The notes under the pieces are model-generated. The model did no database searches. It saw only the letters and a list, made by a program, of their open reading frames with translations, and had not been told where the DNA came from. This document shows positions 9,037 to 16,968 of a stretch of 64,000 nucleotides of DNA, in pieces. How positions within the stretch are numbered: the first letter of the stretch is position 1; each line of letters starts with the position of its first letter. Origin of the DNA: a virus; the IMG/VR virus record IMGVR_UViG_3300042898_003677, positions 86,076 to 150,075 of that record; one strand, written 5' to 3'. The position numbers were made by a program, and so were the translations under genes.

Positions 9037-9266
9037 TTGATGTAAAAATTAGATACAATACGGTTTGTGATGATAATCACATGTATTGGAGAATTTTAAT
9101 AAACGGTGTTGAACATACTTGTTCAAATATCTTAATAGAAACACCCATGCACACAACTATTGATACGGTGTATGACCCATCAAGAGAAAAAATGGTAACA
9201 AAACACCATATCTCTTGTATGGCATCTGAAGTTATTTGGAAGGGTGATGTTGTAATTGTTAAGTAA
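9033..9266 (+). CDS. Hypothetical protein
   Basis: A 77-residue soluble protein with alternating beta-like segments and no motif I recognise. It overlaps the upstream gene by 4 nt (ATGA) and the downstream DUF2061 gene by 1 nt, so it is clearly translated as part of the operon. Three cysteines are scattered and do not form a metal motif. Confidence 0.6.
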   Translation: MIDVKIRYNTVCDDNHMYWRILINGVEHTCSNILIETPMHTTIDTVYDPSREKMVTKHHISCMASEVIWKGDVVIVK

Positions 9267-9487
9267 TGGTAAACGTTAAAAGACATATTGGTAAAACTAT
9301 AAGTTACCGTTTGATTGGGACACTTACAACAGTGTTAGTAGCATATTCTTTTGGAGCGGATATAAAATTAGCTTCCTTAATGGGTGTTGGTGAATTATTA
9401 TTTAAACCAGTAATCTACTTTTTACACGAAAGAGTTTGGTACAAATACATAAAATTTGGGTTGATAGAAAAAAAAGATGGAAATTAA
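9266..9487 (+). CDS. DUF2061-type small membrane protein
   Basis: A 73-residue protein matching the DUF2061 pattern: KRHIGKTISYRLIGTLTTVLVAYSFG at the start, a second hydrophobic stretch (ASLMGVGELLFKPVIYFL), and HERVWYKYIKFG. Two membrane helices are predicted. Proteins of this type often occur beside sulfate-activation genes in bacteria (from memory, not checked), which would fit the PAPS kinase and sulfotransferase just upstream. Its molecular function is not known. It overlaps the methyltransferase gene by 11 nt. Confidence 0.78.
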   Translation: MVNVKRHIGKTISYRLIGTLTTVLVAYSFGADIKLASLMGVGELLFKPVIYFLHERVWYKYIKFGLIEKKDGN

Positions 9488-10037
9488 AGATATACAACAT
9501 TCTGAAAATTGGTTTAATTACCAAGAATTTTACAATGAAATTGCTAGTAAAAAATATGAAACTTTAGTTGAGTTAGGTACTTGGAAAGGTCACTCACTAT
9601 CTTATTTGGCAAAAAAATTATTAGAACAAACTTACAAATTTGAACTATACGGAGTTGATTTATTTGATGATTCGTACATTCACACCAAAGAAGGAAACGA
9701 ATATTTAACACCACAAATGAAATATATTTATGATGTTTATAATCAAAATTTAATTGATGCCGGTGTTAGAGATGTTGTTAAAGACATTAAAGGTAATACT
9801 TGGGACGCCGCAGCTCAATTTGAAGATGGTAGTGTGGATTTTGTGTTTATTGATGCAGACCATAATTATGAGTCAGTAAAAAAAGACATTCTTTCTTGGT
9901 TACCAAAAATGAGAGAAGGTGGAATTATGTCAGGTCACGATTATTGGAATCATACTTGTGGTGTTAAACAAGCAGTTGATGAACTTTTTCCTAATGTAAT
10001 CATCGGTACAAATAACATTTGGATGGTTAAATTTTAA
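9477..10037 (+). CDS. SAM-dependent methyltransferase (class I, type 24)
   Basis: A 186-residue Rossmann methyltransferase. The SAM-binding motif I is TLVELGTWKGHSLSYLA; LYGVDLF is motif II; VDFVFIDADHNYESVKKDI is the typical motif of the Methyltransf_24 group; and GGIMSGHDY follows. It probably methylates a sugar or small molecule in the glycan pathway. It overlaps the DUF2061 gene and is followed 2 nt later by a GDPD-like gene. Confidence 0.8.
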   Translation: MEIKDIQHSENWFNYQEFYNEIASKKYETLVELGTWKGHSLSYLAKKLLEQTYKFELYGVDLFDDSYIHTKEGNEYLTPQMKYIYDVYNQNLIDAGVRDVVKDIKGNTWDAAAQFEDGSVDFVFIDADHNYESVKKDILSWLPKMREGGIMSGHDYWNHTCGVKQAVDELFPNVIIGTNNIWMVKF

Positions 10038-10039
10038 TT

Positions 10040-10468
10040 ATGAAAAAAATTTCACATAGAGGTAATTTAAATGGTCGTATTCCTGAGAGAGAAAACTCAC
10101 CTGATTATATTGTTGAGTCTTTATCTCTTGGTTATAATTGTGAGATTGATGTTTGGGTGGTTAATGATGAATATTTTTTAGGTCACGACAAAGCTCAATA
10201 CAAAATTGAGGAGACATTTTTAGAAAGCAATTTATTATGGTGTCACGCTAAAAATATTCAAGCTCTCGAAAAGATGTTAAAGAATAAAAAAATACATTGT
10301 TTTTGGCATCAAAATGATGATGTTACTTTAACATCGAAAGGTTTTATTTGGACCTATCCAAATAAAGAATTAACAAAAAAATCAATCTGTGTTTTACCTG
10401 AACTAAATTCTTTTGATATGGGAGATTGTTATGGGGTCTGTTCAGATTATATTCAACAATACAAATGA
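10040..10468 (+). CDS. Glycerophosphodiester phosphodiesterase-like protein
   Basis: A 142-residue protein that looks like a reduced GDPD TIM-barrel. ISHRGN (residues 4-9) carries the first catalytic His and Arg, EIDVW (34-38) the metal-binding Glu and Asp, and GHD the second His. The usual enzyme is about 240 residues, so the barrel is short. It may hydrolyse a phosphodiester in a lipid or glycan substrate. It ends in an ATGA overlap with the next gene. Confidence 0.65.
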   Translation: MKKISHRGNLNGRIPERENSPDYIVESLSLGYNCEIDVWVVNDEYFLGHDKAQYKIEETFLESNLLWCHAKNIQALEKMLKNKKIHCFWHQNDDVTLTSKGFIWTYPNKELTKKSICVLPELNSFDMGDCYGVCSDYIQQYK

Positions 10469-11826
10469 TAAAGTTAATAATTTTTGATTTGGATGGTGTA
10501 TTAATAGATACAAAAAATATTCATTTTGAATCATTAAATGACGCAATCGTAAAATATCAACCTGAATGTGTAATTCCTTGGGAAGAACATTTGGGTAAAT
10601 TTGATGGGTTAAAAACAAATCAAAAGTTGGATATTTTAACTAAGGAAAAAAATCTTGATTCTAACCTGCATAATTTAATATGGTTAGAAAAACAAAAATT
10701 AACCATCGAGAAATTAACTGAAACGGTTCCATCAAAACATATTGTCGAGTTATTTAAAAACTTATCTAAAGATGGGTATAAAATCGCCTGTTGCAGTAAC
10801 TCAATTAGAAAGACGGTTTTAACTGTATTATCGAAACTTCAAATAATTGAGTTTTTCGATATTATCATATCAAATGAAGATGTGATTAATAGTAAACCAC
10901 ACCCTGAAATGTATTGGACTTGCATTTCGAAAATGAAATGCTTACCGGAACAAACATTAATTATTGAGGACTCTCCATACGGGTTATTAGCAGCATCAAG
11001 GTCCCATTCAAAAATTATGAGAGTGTCATCACCAGATGAAGTTAATACAAAAAATGTATACAATAAATTAAGTGAGATTAATCATATTACAATGAAAAGC
11101 CCAAAGTGGTCAGACAAAAAATTAAATGTTCTTATACCTATGGCGGGTGCCGGTTCTCGTTTTGAAAAGGCCGGATATAGTTTTCCAAAACCCCTAATAG
11201 ATGTTAAGGGTGAACCAATGATTAAGGTTGTAAGTGAAAACTTAAACCTTGATGCGAACTTTATTTACATAGTTCAAAAATCACACAGAGAAAAATACAA
11301 TTTAGACACATTATTAAATTTAATCAGTCCAAACTGTAAAATAGTTGAAGTTGACGGTGTTACGGAAGGTGCTGCGTGTACCACCCTTTTAGCCAAAGAA
11401 TTCATCAATAATGACGATTCGTTAATCCTTGCAAACTCAGACCAATTTATTGAGTGGGACTCTAACGAGTTTATGTATAAAATGAAAGAAACTGATGTTG
11501 ATGGAGGTATTGTAACATTCGAATCTACCCACCCAAAATGGTCTTTTGCAAAATTAAATGAATTTGGTTTTGTTAGTGAAGTTGCCGAAAAGAATCCAAT
11601 TTCTGACATAGCAACTGTAGGAATATATTACTGGAAGAAAGGTTCTGATTATGTAAAATATGCAGAACAAATGATTAGTAAGAACGTAAGAGTTAATAAT
11701 GAATTTTATGTGTGTCCTGTCTTTAATGAGGCAATACCTGACGGTAAAAAAGTGATAAATTACCGTATAGACAAAATGTGGGGTCTTGGGACACCGGAGG
11801 ATTTAGTAACATACTTGAACAAGTAA
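10465..11826 (+). CDS. HAD phosphatase fused to sugar-phosphate nucleotidyltransferase
   Basis: A 453-residue fusion. Residues 1-205 are a beta-phosphoglucomutase-like HAD domain (IIFDLDGVLIDT; CCSNSIRKTV; KPHPEMYW; IEDSPYGLLAA). Residues 220-453 are a GT-A nucleotidyltransferase with NVLIPMAGAGSRF, then SFPKPLIDVKGEPMI and LANSDQFIEW. The C-terminal domain should make an NDP-sugar from a sugar-1-phosphate; the HAD domain may make or trim the phosphosugar. ATG 10465 overlaps the upstream stop (ATGA) and is chosen over an earlier in-frame ATG at 10426, which would add a 13-residue leader inside the upstream gene. Confidence 0.82.
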   Translation: MIKLIIFDLDGVLIDTKNIHFESLNDAIVKYQPECVIPWEEHLGKFDGLKTNQKLDILTKEKNLDSNLHNLIWLEKQKLTIEKLTETVPSKHIVELFKNLSKDGYKIACCSNSIRKTVLTVLSKLQIIEFFDIIISNEDVINSKPHPEMYWTCISKMKCLPEQTLIIEDSPYGLLAASRSHSKIMRVSSPDEVNTKNVYNKLSEINHITMKSPKWSDKKLNVLIPMAGAGSRFEKAGYSFPKPLIDVKGEPMIKVVSENLNLDANFIYIVQKSHREKYNLDTLLNLISPNCKIVEVDGVTEGAACTTLLAKEFINNDDSLILANSDQFIEWDSNEFMYKMKETDVDGGIVTFESTHPKWSFAKLNEFGFVSEVAEKNPISDIATVGIYYWKKGSDYVKYAEQMISKNVRVNNEFYVCPVFNEAIPDGKKVINYRIDKMWGLGTPEDLVTYLNK

Positions 11827-11863
11827 TTCTTTTTTTTAAAATAAAACCTTTTATATTTTTAAA

Positions 11864-12706
11864 ATGAAAAAAATATATTTTGCAAATACTTCTTGGGGAG
11901 ACTCAGAATCATTAGTAAGAAACATTATTGACCAAACCCCAAATAGTTTAGGTGTTTGGGAAGATGTTACATACACATTAAATAAATCAGAGTCGGATTT
12001 TATTATCGTGCAAGATGGGACCCCTGAGGATGTTGATGACTCCAAAGTAATTTATTTTGGTAGAGAACCTAAACACGTAACAGTTGCGTATTATGAATGG
12101 AAAAGAAATTCATATGGGAACTATCATCACGAAGCAGGTAATTGTTGGTTACCATCGACTTGGTGGGTTAAACACCCATTTAATGAGTTGTTTGATTTAA
12201 ACCCAACAAAGACTAAAAAACTATCCGCAATAGATTCTGGTAGAATTATGACAGAATATCATCATTTTAGAAAAGAATTGGTTACAAAATTGATGACGAA
12301 TTATTCACAAGATGTTGATGTTTACGGACATATCAGACCAGGTCACGCCCTACCTCCTAGAGATAAAAAACAAGGTTTAATTGATTACAATTACAACTTA
12401 GTTATTGAAAACGGTAAAACTGATTTTTATTTCAGTGAAAAATTTGTTGACCCAATTTTATTACTTACAATGCCAATTTATTCAGGTTGTAAACAAATTA
12501 GTAAGTTTTTTCCAAAAGGTAGTTATATCGAATTTGATGATTCTAAAGGTATCGATTATGCAATTAGTCAAATACTTGAAATTGCAAATTCAAACTATAG
12601 AGAAGAAAATATTGAAAATCTAAAAGAAGCAAGACACTTAGTCCTAAACAAATATAATATTTGGCCAACAATAAAAATGGCGATTGACAATAAAAAAGTA
12701 TTATAA
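11864..12706 (+). CDS. GT10 family fucosyltransferase
   Basis: A 280-residue protein with the donor-binding core of alpha-1,3/1,4-fucosyltransferases. YNYNLVIENGKTDFYFSEKF (about residues 177-196) is followed by DPILLLTMPIYSGC and FPKGSYIEF. In GT10 enzymes the EN...EK region binds GDP-fucose. The N-terminal part (AYYEWKRNSYGN) is compatible with the acceptor domain. It would add fucose to an acceptor sugar. GDP-mannose 4,6-dehydratase, the first step to GDP-fucose, is encoded 1.5 kb downstream in the same operon. A 37-nt A+T-rich gap precedes it. Confidence 0.85.
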   Translation: MKKIYFANTSWGDSESLVRNIIDQTPNSLGVWEDVTYTLNKSESDFIIVQDGTPEDVDDSKVIYFGREPKHVTVAYYEWKRNSYGNYHHEAGNCWLPSTWWVKHPFNELFDLNPTKTKKLSAIDSGRIMTEYHHFRKELVTKLMTNYSQDVDVYGHIRPGHALPPRDKKQGLIDYNYNLVIENGKTDFYFSEKFVDPILLLTMPIYSGCKQISKFFPKGSYIEFDDSKGIDYAISQILEIANSNYREENIENLKEARHLVLNKYNIWPTIKMAIDNKKVL

Positions 12707-13119
12707 TGGAAAAAATATATTCAAAAGTAGACCCATCTAAACTTCTTCATTTAATTGTTAGAAAAGATGACATCACTCCAGGAAGACAAGATGTAATCTC
12801 TGAAGAAAACTTTATCCAATGTTCAATCTTGAATATGGAGGAAGGTAAAACATTTAAACCACATAAACACATTTGGAAAGAAAGAACTCGTAATGTAATC
12901 GCCCAAGAAAGTTGGATTGTAATCCAAGGCTCTGTAAAATGTATTTTTTATGATATTGATGACACTATAATTGCCGAACCAATATTAAATGTGGGTGATG
13001 CCAGTTTCACTTTAGAAGGTGGACATAATTACTATATTTTGGAAGACAACACTTTGGTTTATGAATATAAAACAGGTCCATATGAAGGTCAAAAATTAGA
13101 TAAAACATTTATTGAATAA
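12706..13119 (+). CDS. Cupin-like small protein
   Basis: A 137-residue beta-rich protein with cupin character: FKPHKHIWKERT gives two His residues, and SWIVIQGSVKCIFYD and LEGGHNYYIL give the second motif and another His. Cupins in sugar clusters are often epimerases, isomerases or binding proteins. This one is too diverged to assign. It starts at the A of the upstream stop codon and runs to just before the next methyltransferase gene. Confidence 0.6.
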   Translation: MEKIYSKVDPSKLLHLIVRKDDITPGRQDVISEENFIQCSILNMEEGKTFKPHKHIWKERTRNVIAQESWIVIQGSVKCIFYDIDDTIIAEPILNVGDASFTLEGGHNYYILEDNTLVYEYKTGPYEGQKLDKTFIE

Positions 13120-13120
13120 T

Positions 13121-13657
13121 ATGAAATTACATCTTGGTTGCGGTAAAAGAGATTTTGGTCCTGAATGGATTCACATCGATGGGGCGGACTTCCCACACAT
13201 TAAAAGTCACGATATTACAAAATTAGATTTTGAAGAAAATACAGTTGATTTAATTTATTCATCACACACTTTGGAATACTTTGATAGAATTGAAGTTATT
13301 GAGGTATTGAAAGAATGGTTAAGAGTTTTAAAACCAAATGGCGTTTTAAGATTGGCGGTTCCTGATTTTGAATCAATGGTTCATCTCTATATTGTTGGTG
13401 GTGAATTAGAATCATTTTTAGGCCCTCTATACGGTAGAATGGATATGGGTGACACCAAAATATATCATAGAACTTGTTATGACTTTAAATCATTAAAGAC
13501 TTTGTTAGAAAACAATGGTTTTACGGATGTATCAGTGTATGATTGGAGGGAGACTGAACATTCACACATTGATGACCATTCTCAAGCATATCTACCACAT
13601 ATGGATAAAGAACACGGAACTTTAATTAGTTTAAACGTAGAATGTAAAAAAAAGTAA
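13121..13657 (+). CDS. SAM-dependent methyltransferase (type 11)
   Basis: A 178-residue methyltransferase with the glycine-rich SAM motif KLHLGCGKRDFGPEWIHID at the very start, VDLIYSSHTLEYFD in the middle, and LRVLKPNGVLRLAVPDFE as the typical strand 5 motif. It probably methylates a glycan or small molecule. A TTG at 13112 is in frame, but ATG 13121 places the first beta strand correctly and follows the upstream stop directly. Confidence 0.8.
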   Translation: MKLHLGCGKRDFGPEWIHIDGADFPHIKSHDITKLDFEENTVDLIYSSHTLEYFDRIEVIEVLKEWLRVLKPNGVLRLAVPDFESMVHLYIVGGELESFLGPLYGRMDMGDTKIYHRTCYDFKSLKTLLENNGFTDVSVYDWRETEHSHIDDHSQAYLPHMDKEHGTLISLNVECKKK

Positions 13658-13658
13658 T

Positions 13659-14255
13659 ATGACACCAACATTTGAAATTGTTCAGGAATTTGAAAGTAAA
13701 GTTGCGGAGTTTTTTGGAGCACCGTTCGCAGTTGCTTTTGATAGTTGCACACACGGGATTGAAGTTGTTCTTAGATATTTGGAAACTAAAGAAATTTCAG
13801 TGCCAACAAGAACATACTTATCCATCCCATTTTTAGCTAATAAATTAAACATTGGTTTAGAATGGAGAATCGAAGCTTGGCAAGATTACTACTACATTAC
13901 AGACAGAGTAATTGATGCCGCTGTTTTATGGAAAAAAGATTCTTATATCCCAGATACATTTATGGGAATTAGTTTTCAATACCAAAAACACTTATCTTTA
14001 GGTAGAGGTGGGGTTATATTATTAGATAACGAACACGATAAAAATCAAATTAAAAAAATGTCATACGACGGTAGATTACCTATGATACCTTGGAGAGACC
14101 AAAACATCGACACTTTTGGTTATCACTATTATATGACGCCAGAAACCGCAAAATTGGGTTTATCAAAACTAGAGGACGCAATCAACACAGAACCAAAAAA
14201 ATGGGTGGTTACAGATTGGCCAGATTTAACAGAAATGGATATTTTTAAAAAATGA
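13659..14255 (+). CDS. Short DegT/DnrJ-type PLP aminotransferase-like protein
   Basis: A 198-residue protein that keeps pieces of the DegT/DnrJ/EryC1 sugar aminotransferase fold. FGAPFAVAFDSCTHGIEVVL is the PLP-phosphate region, VPTRTYLSIPF follows, and FQYQKHLSLGRGGVILL carries the expected Schiff-base Lys. The usual enzyme has 370-400 residues; here the C-terminal small domain is almost gone. It may be a minimal enzyme or a non-catalytic remnant, but the frame is open and it overlaps gmd by 4 nt, so it is expressed. Confidence 0.68.
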   Translation: MTPTFEIVQEFESKVAEFFGAPFAVAFDSCTHGIEVVLRYLETKEISVPTRTYLSIPFLANKLNIGLEWRIEAWQDYYYITDRVIDAAVLWKKDSYIPDTFMGISFQYQKHLSLGRGGVILLDNEHDKNQIKKMSYDGRLPMIPWRDQNIDTFGYHYYMTPETAKLGLSKLEDAINTEPKKWVVTDWPDLTEMDIFKK

Positions 14256-15232
14256 GTAAAGTAGCTTTTATAACAGGAATTAATGGTCAAGACGGTAGTT
14301 ACTTGGCGGAACACTTATTAACTATGGGTTATGAAGTTCACGGTATGGTTAGAAGAAATTCTATGTCCGAGAACCAAGATTCAAGAGTTTATCACTTAAC
14401 AGACCAAATAACAACACATTATGGAGACTTATTGGATGAAAGTTCTATTGATAGAATTTTAGAAAAAGTAAGACCTGATGAAATTTATAACATTGGTGCA
14501 CAAAGTCACGTAAGAATATCTTTTGATATGCCACAATTTACGGTTAAAACAAATGCTCTTGGTGTATTGAATGTTTTAGAGTCATACAGAAGAGTTGTAC
14601 CAAACGCTAAATTTTATCAAGCGTCATCTTCTGAAATGTTTGGTAATAGTGTTGATGAGGATGGGTTTCAAAGAGAAACCACCCCGATGCATCCAGTATC
14701 ACCTTATGGATGTTCAAAATTGTTTGGTTATTCTATCGTTAGAAACTATAGAAAGGCATACGGATTACACGCAACTAACGGAATATTATTTAATCACGAG
14801 TCACCAAGACGAGGTTCAAATTTTGTAACTAACAAAGTTGTTAAAACCGCAGTACAAATTAAACTTGGTCTTGAGAAAAAATTAGAATTAGGGAATTTAG
14901 ACTCATACAGAGATTGGGGTCACTCAAAAGATTATGTTAAAGCAATGCATTTAATTATGAATCACGAAACACCTGAAGACTTTGTTGTATCAACAATGCA
15001 AACCCACTCTGTAAGAGATATGACAAAATATGTTTTTGATAGTATGAATATGAACTATGAAGACTATGTAACACAAAATCCAATTTTCATCAGACCTGAA
15101 GAATTAAAATATCTTAAGGGAGATTCTACAAAGGCTAGAACAATACTTGGTTGGAAACCTGAATATACATTTGAGTCAATGTTAGATGAAATGGTTGAAT
15201 ATTGGTATAACCATTTTTCAAAACAACTATAA
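14252..15232 (+). CDS. gmd: GDP-mannose 4,6-dehydratase
   Basis: A 326-residue short-chain dehydrogenase. The NADP-binding motif FITGINGQDGSYLAEHLL is at residues 6-23; SSSEMFG (catalytic Glu128) and YGCSK (Tyr152, Lys156) follow; NHESPRRG and RDWGHSKDYV are signatures of GMD. It converts GDP-mannose to GDP-4-keto-6-deoxymannose, the precursor of GDP-fucose, GDP-rhamnose and related sugars. No clear GDP-fucose synthase is seen in the window, so the last step may come from the host or lie elsewhere. It is slightly shorter than cellular enzymes. Confidence 0.93.
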   Translation: MSKVAFITGINGQDGSYLAEHLLTMGYEVHGMVRRNSMSENQDSRVYHLTDQITTHYGDLLDESSIDRILEKVRPDEIYNIGAQSHVRISFDMPQFTVKTNALGVLNVLESYRRVVPNAKFYQASSSEMFGNSVDEDGFQRETTPMHPVSPYGCSKLFGYSIVRNYRKAYGLHATNGILFNHESPRRGSNFVTNKVVKTAVQIKLGLEKKLELGNLDSYRDWGHSKDYVKAMHLIMNHETPEDFVVSTMQTHSVRDMTKYVFDSMNMNYEDYVTQNPIFIRPEELKYLKGDSTKARTILGWKPEYTFESMLDEMVEYWYNHFSKQL

Positions 15233-15369
15233 TGTCAGAAAAAAAACCAAAAAAACCGGAAAAACAAACCGAGGACAAACCATACATTTATGAAAGTCCT
15301 GATAAAGGAAAAACTATCTACAAAAGAAAATTAGGTGAATACCCGATTGAACGAGAACGTATAAAATAA
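15232..15369 (+). CDS. Small basic hypothetical protein
   Basis: A 45-residue Lys/Glu-rich ORF placed exactly between gmd and phoH. Its ATG uses the last base of the gmd stop (TAATG) and its stop overlaps the PhoH start in the same way. That exact fit supports real translation. No motif is recognised. Confidence 0.6.
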   Translation: MSEKKPKKPEKQTEDKPYIYESPDKGKTIYKRKLGEYPIERERIK

Positions 15370-16103
15370 TGAGGATGAAGAAAAAAACAAACAACCCAAC
15401 ACCAACTCCTGAGTATGGTGGTTCACCAAGAACTAAAAAGGAACTGATTTCAACAATCATAAAAAGACAAACAAAAGAAAAATTTCTAAGTGAAAGTCAG
15501 AAGTTGTATTACGAAAAATTAAAAACATCTGAAATCACAATTTGTTCGGGTCCTGCAGGTGTGGGTAAAAGTTACATAGCAATGAAAGCGGCTATTGACC
15601 TATTAGCTGACCCTAGTACACCTTACGAAAAGATAATCATTGTTAGACCAGCGGTTGAAGCTGAAGAAAAACTGGGTTCTTTACCGGGTAATGTTGAAGA
15701 GAAACTTGACCCATATATCTTCCCAAGTTATTACCTTTTAAACAAAATTATCGGTAAAGACGCACGTGAAAAATTAAAAGATATTGAAGCGATTGAAGTA
15801 TTCGCATTGGCTTATATGAGAGGTATGAATATTGACAACTCAATTCTAATCTTTGAAGAAGCTCAGAACGCAACCCCCAATCAAATGAAATTGCTTTTGA
15901 CAAGAATTGGGTTTAACTCCAAATTCTTTATCTCAGGTGACTTAGAACAAACTGACCGATACAAAGATAAAACACACTCAGGTTTGTGGGACGCGATGAA
16001 AAGATTCTCAGATTTAGATAACATCGGAACTCACGAGTTCAAAGATACTGATGTTGTGAGAAATCCTTTGATTACCAAAATACTAAAAAGATACGAAGAT
16101 TAA
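15369..16103 (+). CDS. phoH: PhoH-like ATPase
   Basis: A 244-residue P-loop ATPase of the PhoH family. Walker A is GPAGVGKSYIA (61-71), followed by RPAVEAEEKLGSLPG, then Walker B ILIFEEAQNATPNQ and ISGDLEQTDR; these are the family hallmarks. Related proteins have ATPase and RNA-helicase-like activity and are common in phages of marine bacteria. The first 40 residues are a basic linker. It probably acts in RNA or phosphate-stress metabolism during infection. The start overlaps the upstream stop. Confidence 0.9.
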   Translation: MRMKKKTNNPTPTPEYGGSPRTKKELISTIIKRQTKEKFLSESQKLYYEKLKTSEITICSGPAGVGKSYIAMKAAIDLLADPSTPYEKIIIVRPAVEAEEKLGSLPGNVEEKLDPYIFPSYYLLNKIIGKDAREKLKDIEAIEVFALAYMRGMNIDNSILIFEEAQNATPNQMKLLLTRIGFNSKFFISGDLEQTDRYKDKTHSGLWDAMKRFSDLDNIGTHEFKDTDVVRNPLITKILKRYED

Positions 16104-16104
16104 A

Positions 16105-16695
16105 ATGAGAATCGCAATTGATGTTAACGGAGTTCTTAGAGACACTCTTTTAAGAATTGAACAGGTCTATACTAAGTTCTATGTTGATAATCCATTTATC
16201 ACTGATGAGGAAAAAGAACCTTATGAAGTGTTATCACCCGTAGAAACTTTAGATATTTCAAAACACCTGAAATTCAAAGATGAGGATGAGGTTTATGACT
16301 TCTTGTATAGAGAACATACTATGGAAATATTTGGTCACGCTCCGTCCGTAGAAATGACATCATTTAACGACTTCAACGAGTTTTATACTGACCACAGAGA
16401 TAATAACGAAATTATTATTGTATCTGATGAGATTGGTAAATCAAAACCCGCAACATTATTCTTCTTATCTAAGTTTGGATGTTTAGTAGAAAAGATAAAA
16501 TTCTACTCAGAAATCACCACTAATTCTATGTGGGATGAAATAGATGTTTTACTTACGGCTAATCCTAACTTATTATTAAATCACCCTACTGATAAAATTG
16601 TGATAAAATTCAACACTGTCTATAATACAGATATTGATATAACACACAATATTAATACTATTAAAGAACTTAAAGAAATTATAGAAAAATTATGA
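16105..16695 (+). CDS. HAD-like protein with altered nucleophile motif
   Basis: A 196-residue protein beginning RIAIDVNGVLRDT, a HAD motif I in which the second Asp is replaced by Asn (DVNG in place of DxDG). IIIVSDEIGKSKPATLFFL supplies motif II/III-like Ser and Lys. The Asn change often accompanies altered or lost phosphatase activity, so binding rather than catalysis is possible. It lies 1 nt after phoH and overlaps the next ORF by 4 nt. Confidence 0.65.
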   Translation: MRIAIDVNGVLRDTLLRIEQVYTKFYVDNPFITDEEKEPYEVLSPVETLDISKHLKFKDEDEVYDFLYREHTMEIFGHAPSVEMTSFNDFNEFYTDHRDNNEIIIVSDEIGKSKPATLFFLSKFGCLVEKIKFYSEITTNSMWDEIDVLLTANPNLLLNHPTDKIVIKFNTVYNTDIDITHNINTIKELKEIIEKL

Positions 16696-16967
16696 TAGAA
16701 GTATTTGGACAAAACTATTATGTGGATTTCGATAAAATCGAATCATACATTGATACTATCGGTGACGAAAGTTTAAATCTTTCAGGTGGGACGGAAATGA
16801 AAATTAATGTTGTAAAATACGAGCTAATTAAATTAATGTTAGATGTTATTTTTAGTGAAATGGATATGGGAGACAATAAATTAGGACTTAAAAGTTCAGA
16901 AATATCCATACCATTTAGATTAGCATTTAACTCATTATTAAACAAAAATATAATAAATCATTATTAA
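16692..16967 (+). CDS. Hypothetical protein
   Basis: A 91-residue acidic protein with no recognisable motif; helical stretches lie in the second half. It starts in an ATGA overlap with the HAD-like gene and ends 1 nt before the glycosyltransferase gene, so it belongs to the operon. Confidence 0.55.
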   Translation: MIEVFGQNYYVDFDKIESYIDTIGDESLNLSGGTEMKINVVKYELIKLMLDVIFSEMDMGDNKLGLKSSEISIPFRLAFNSLLNKNIINHY

Positions 16968-16968
16968 T

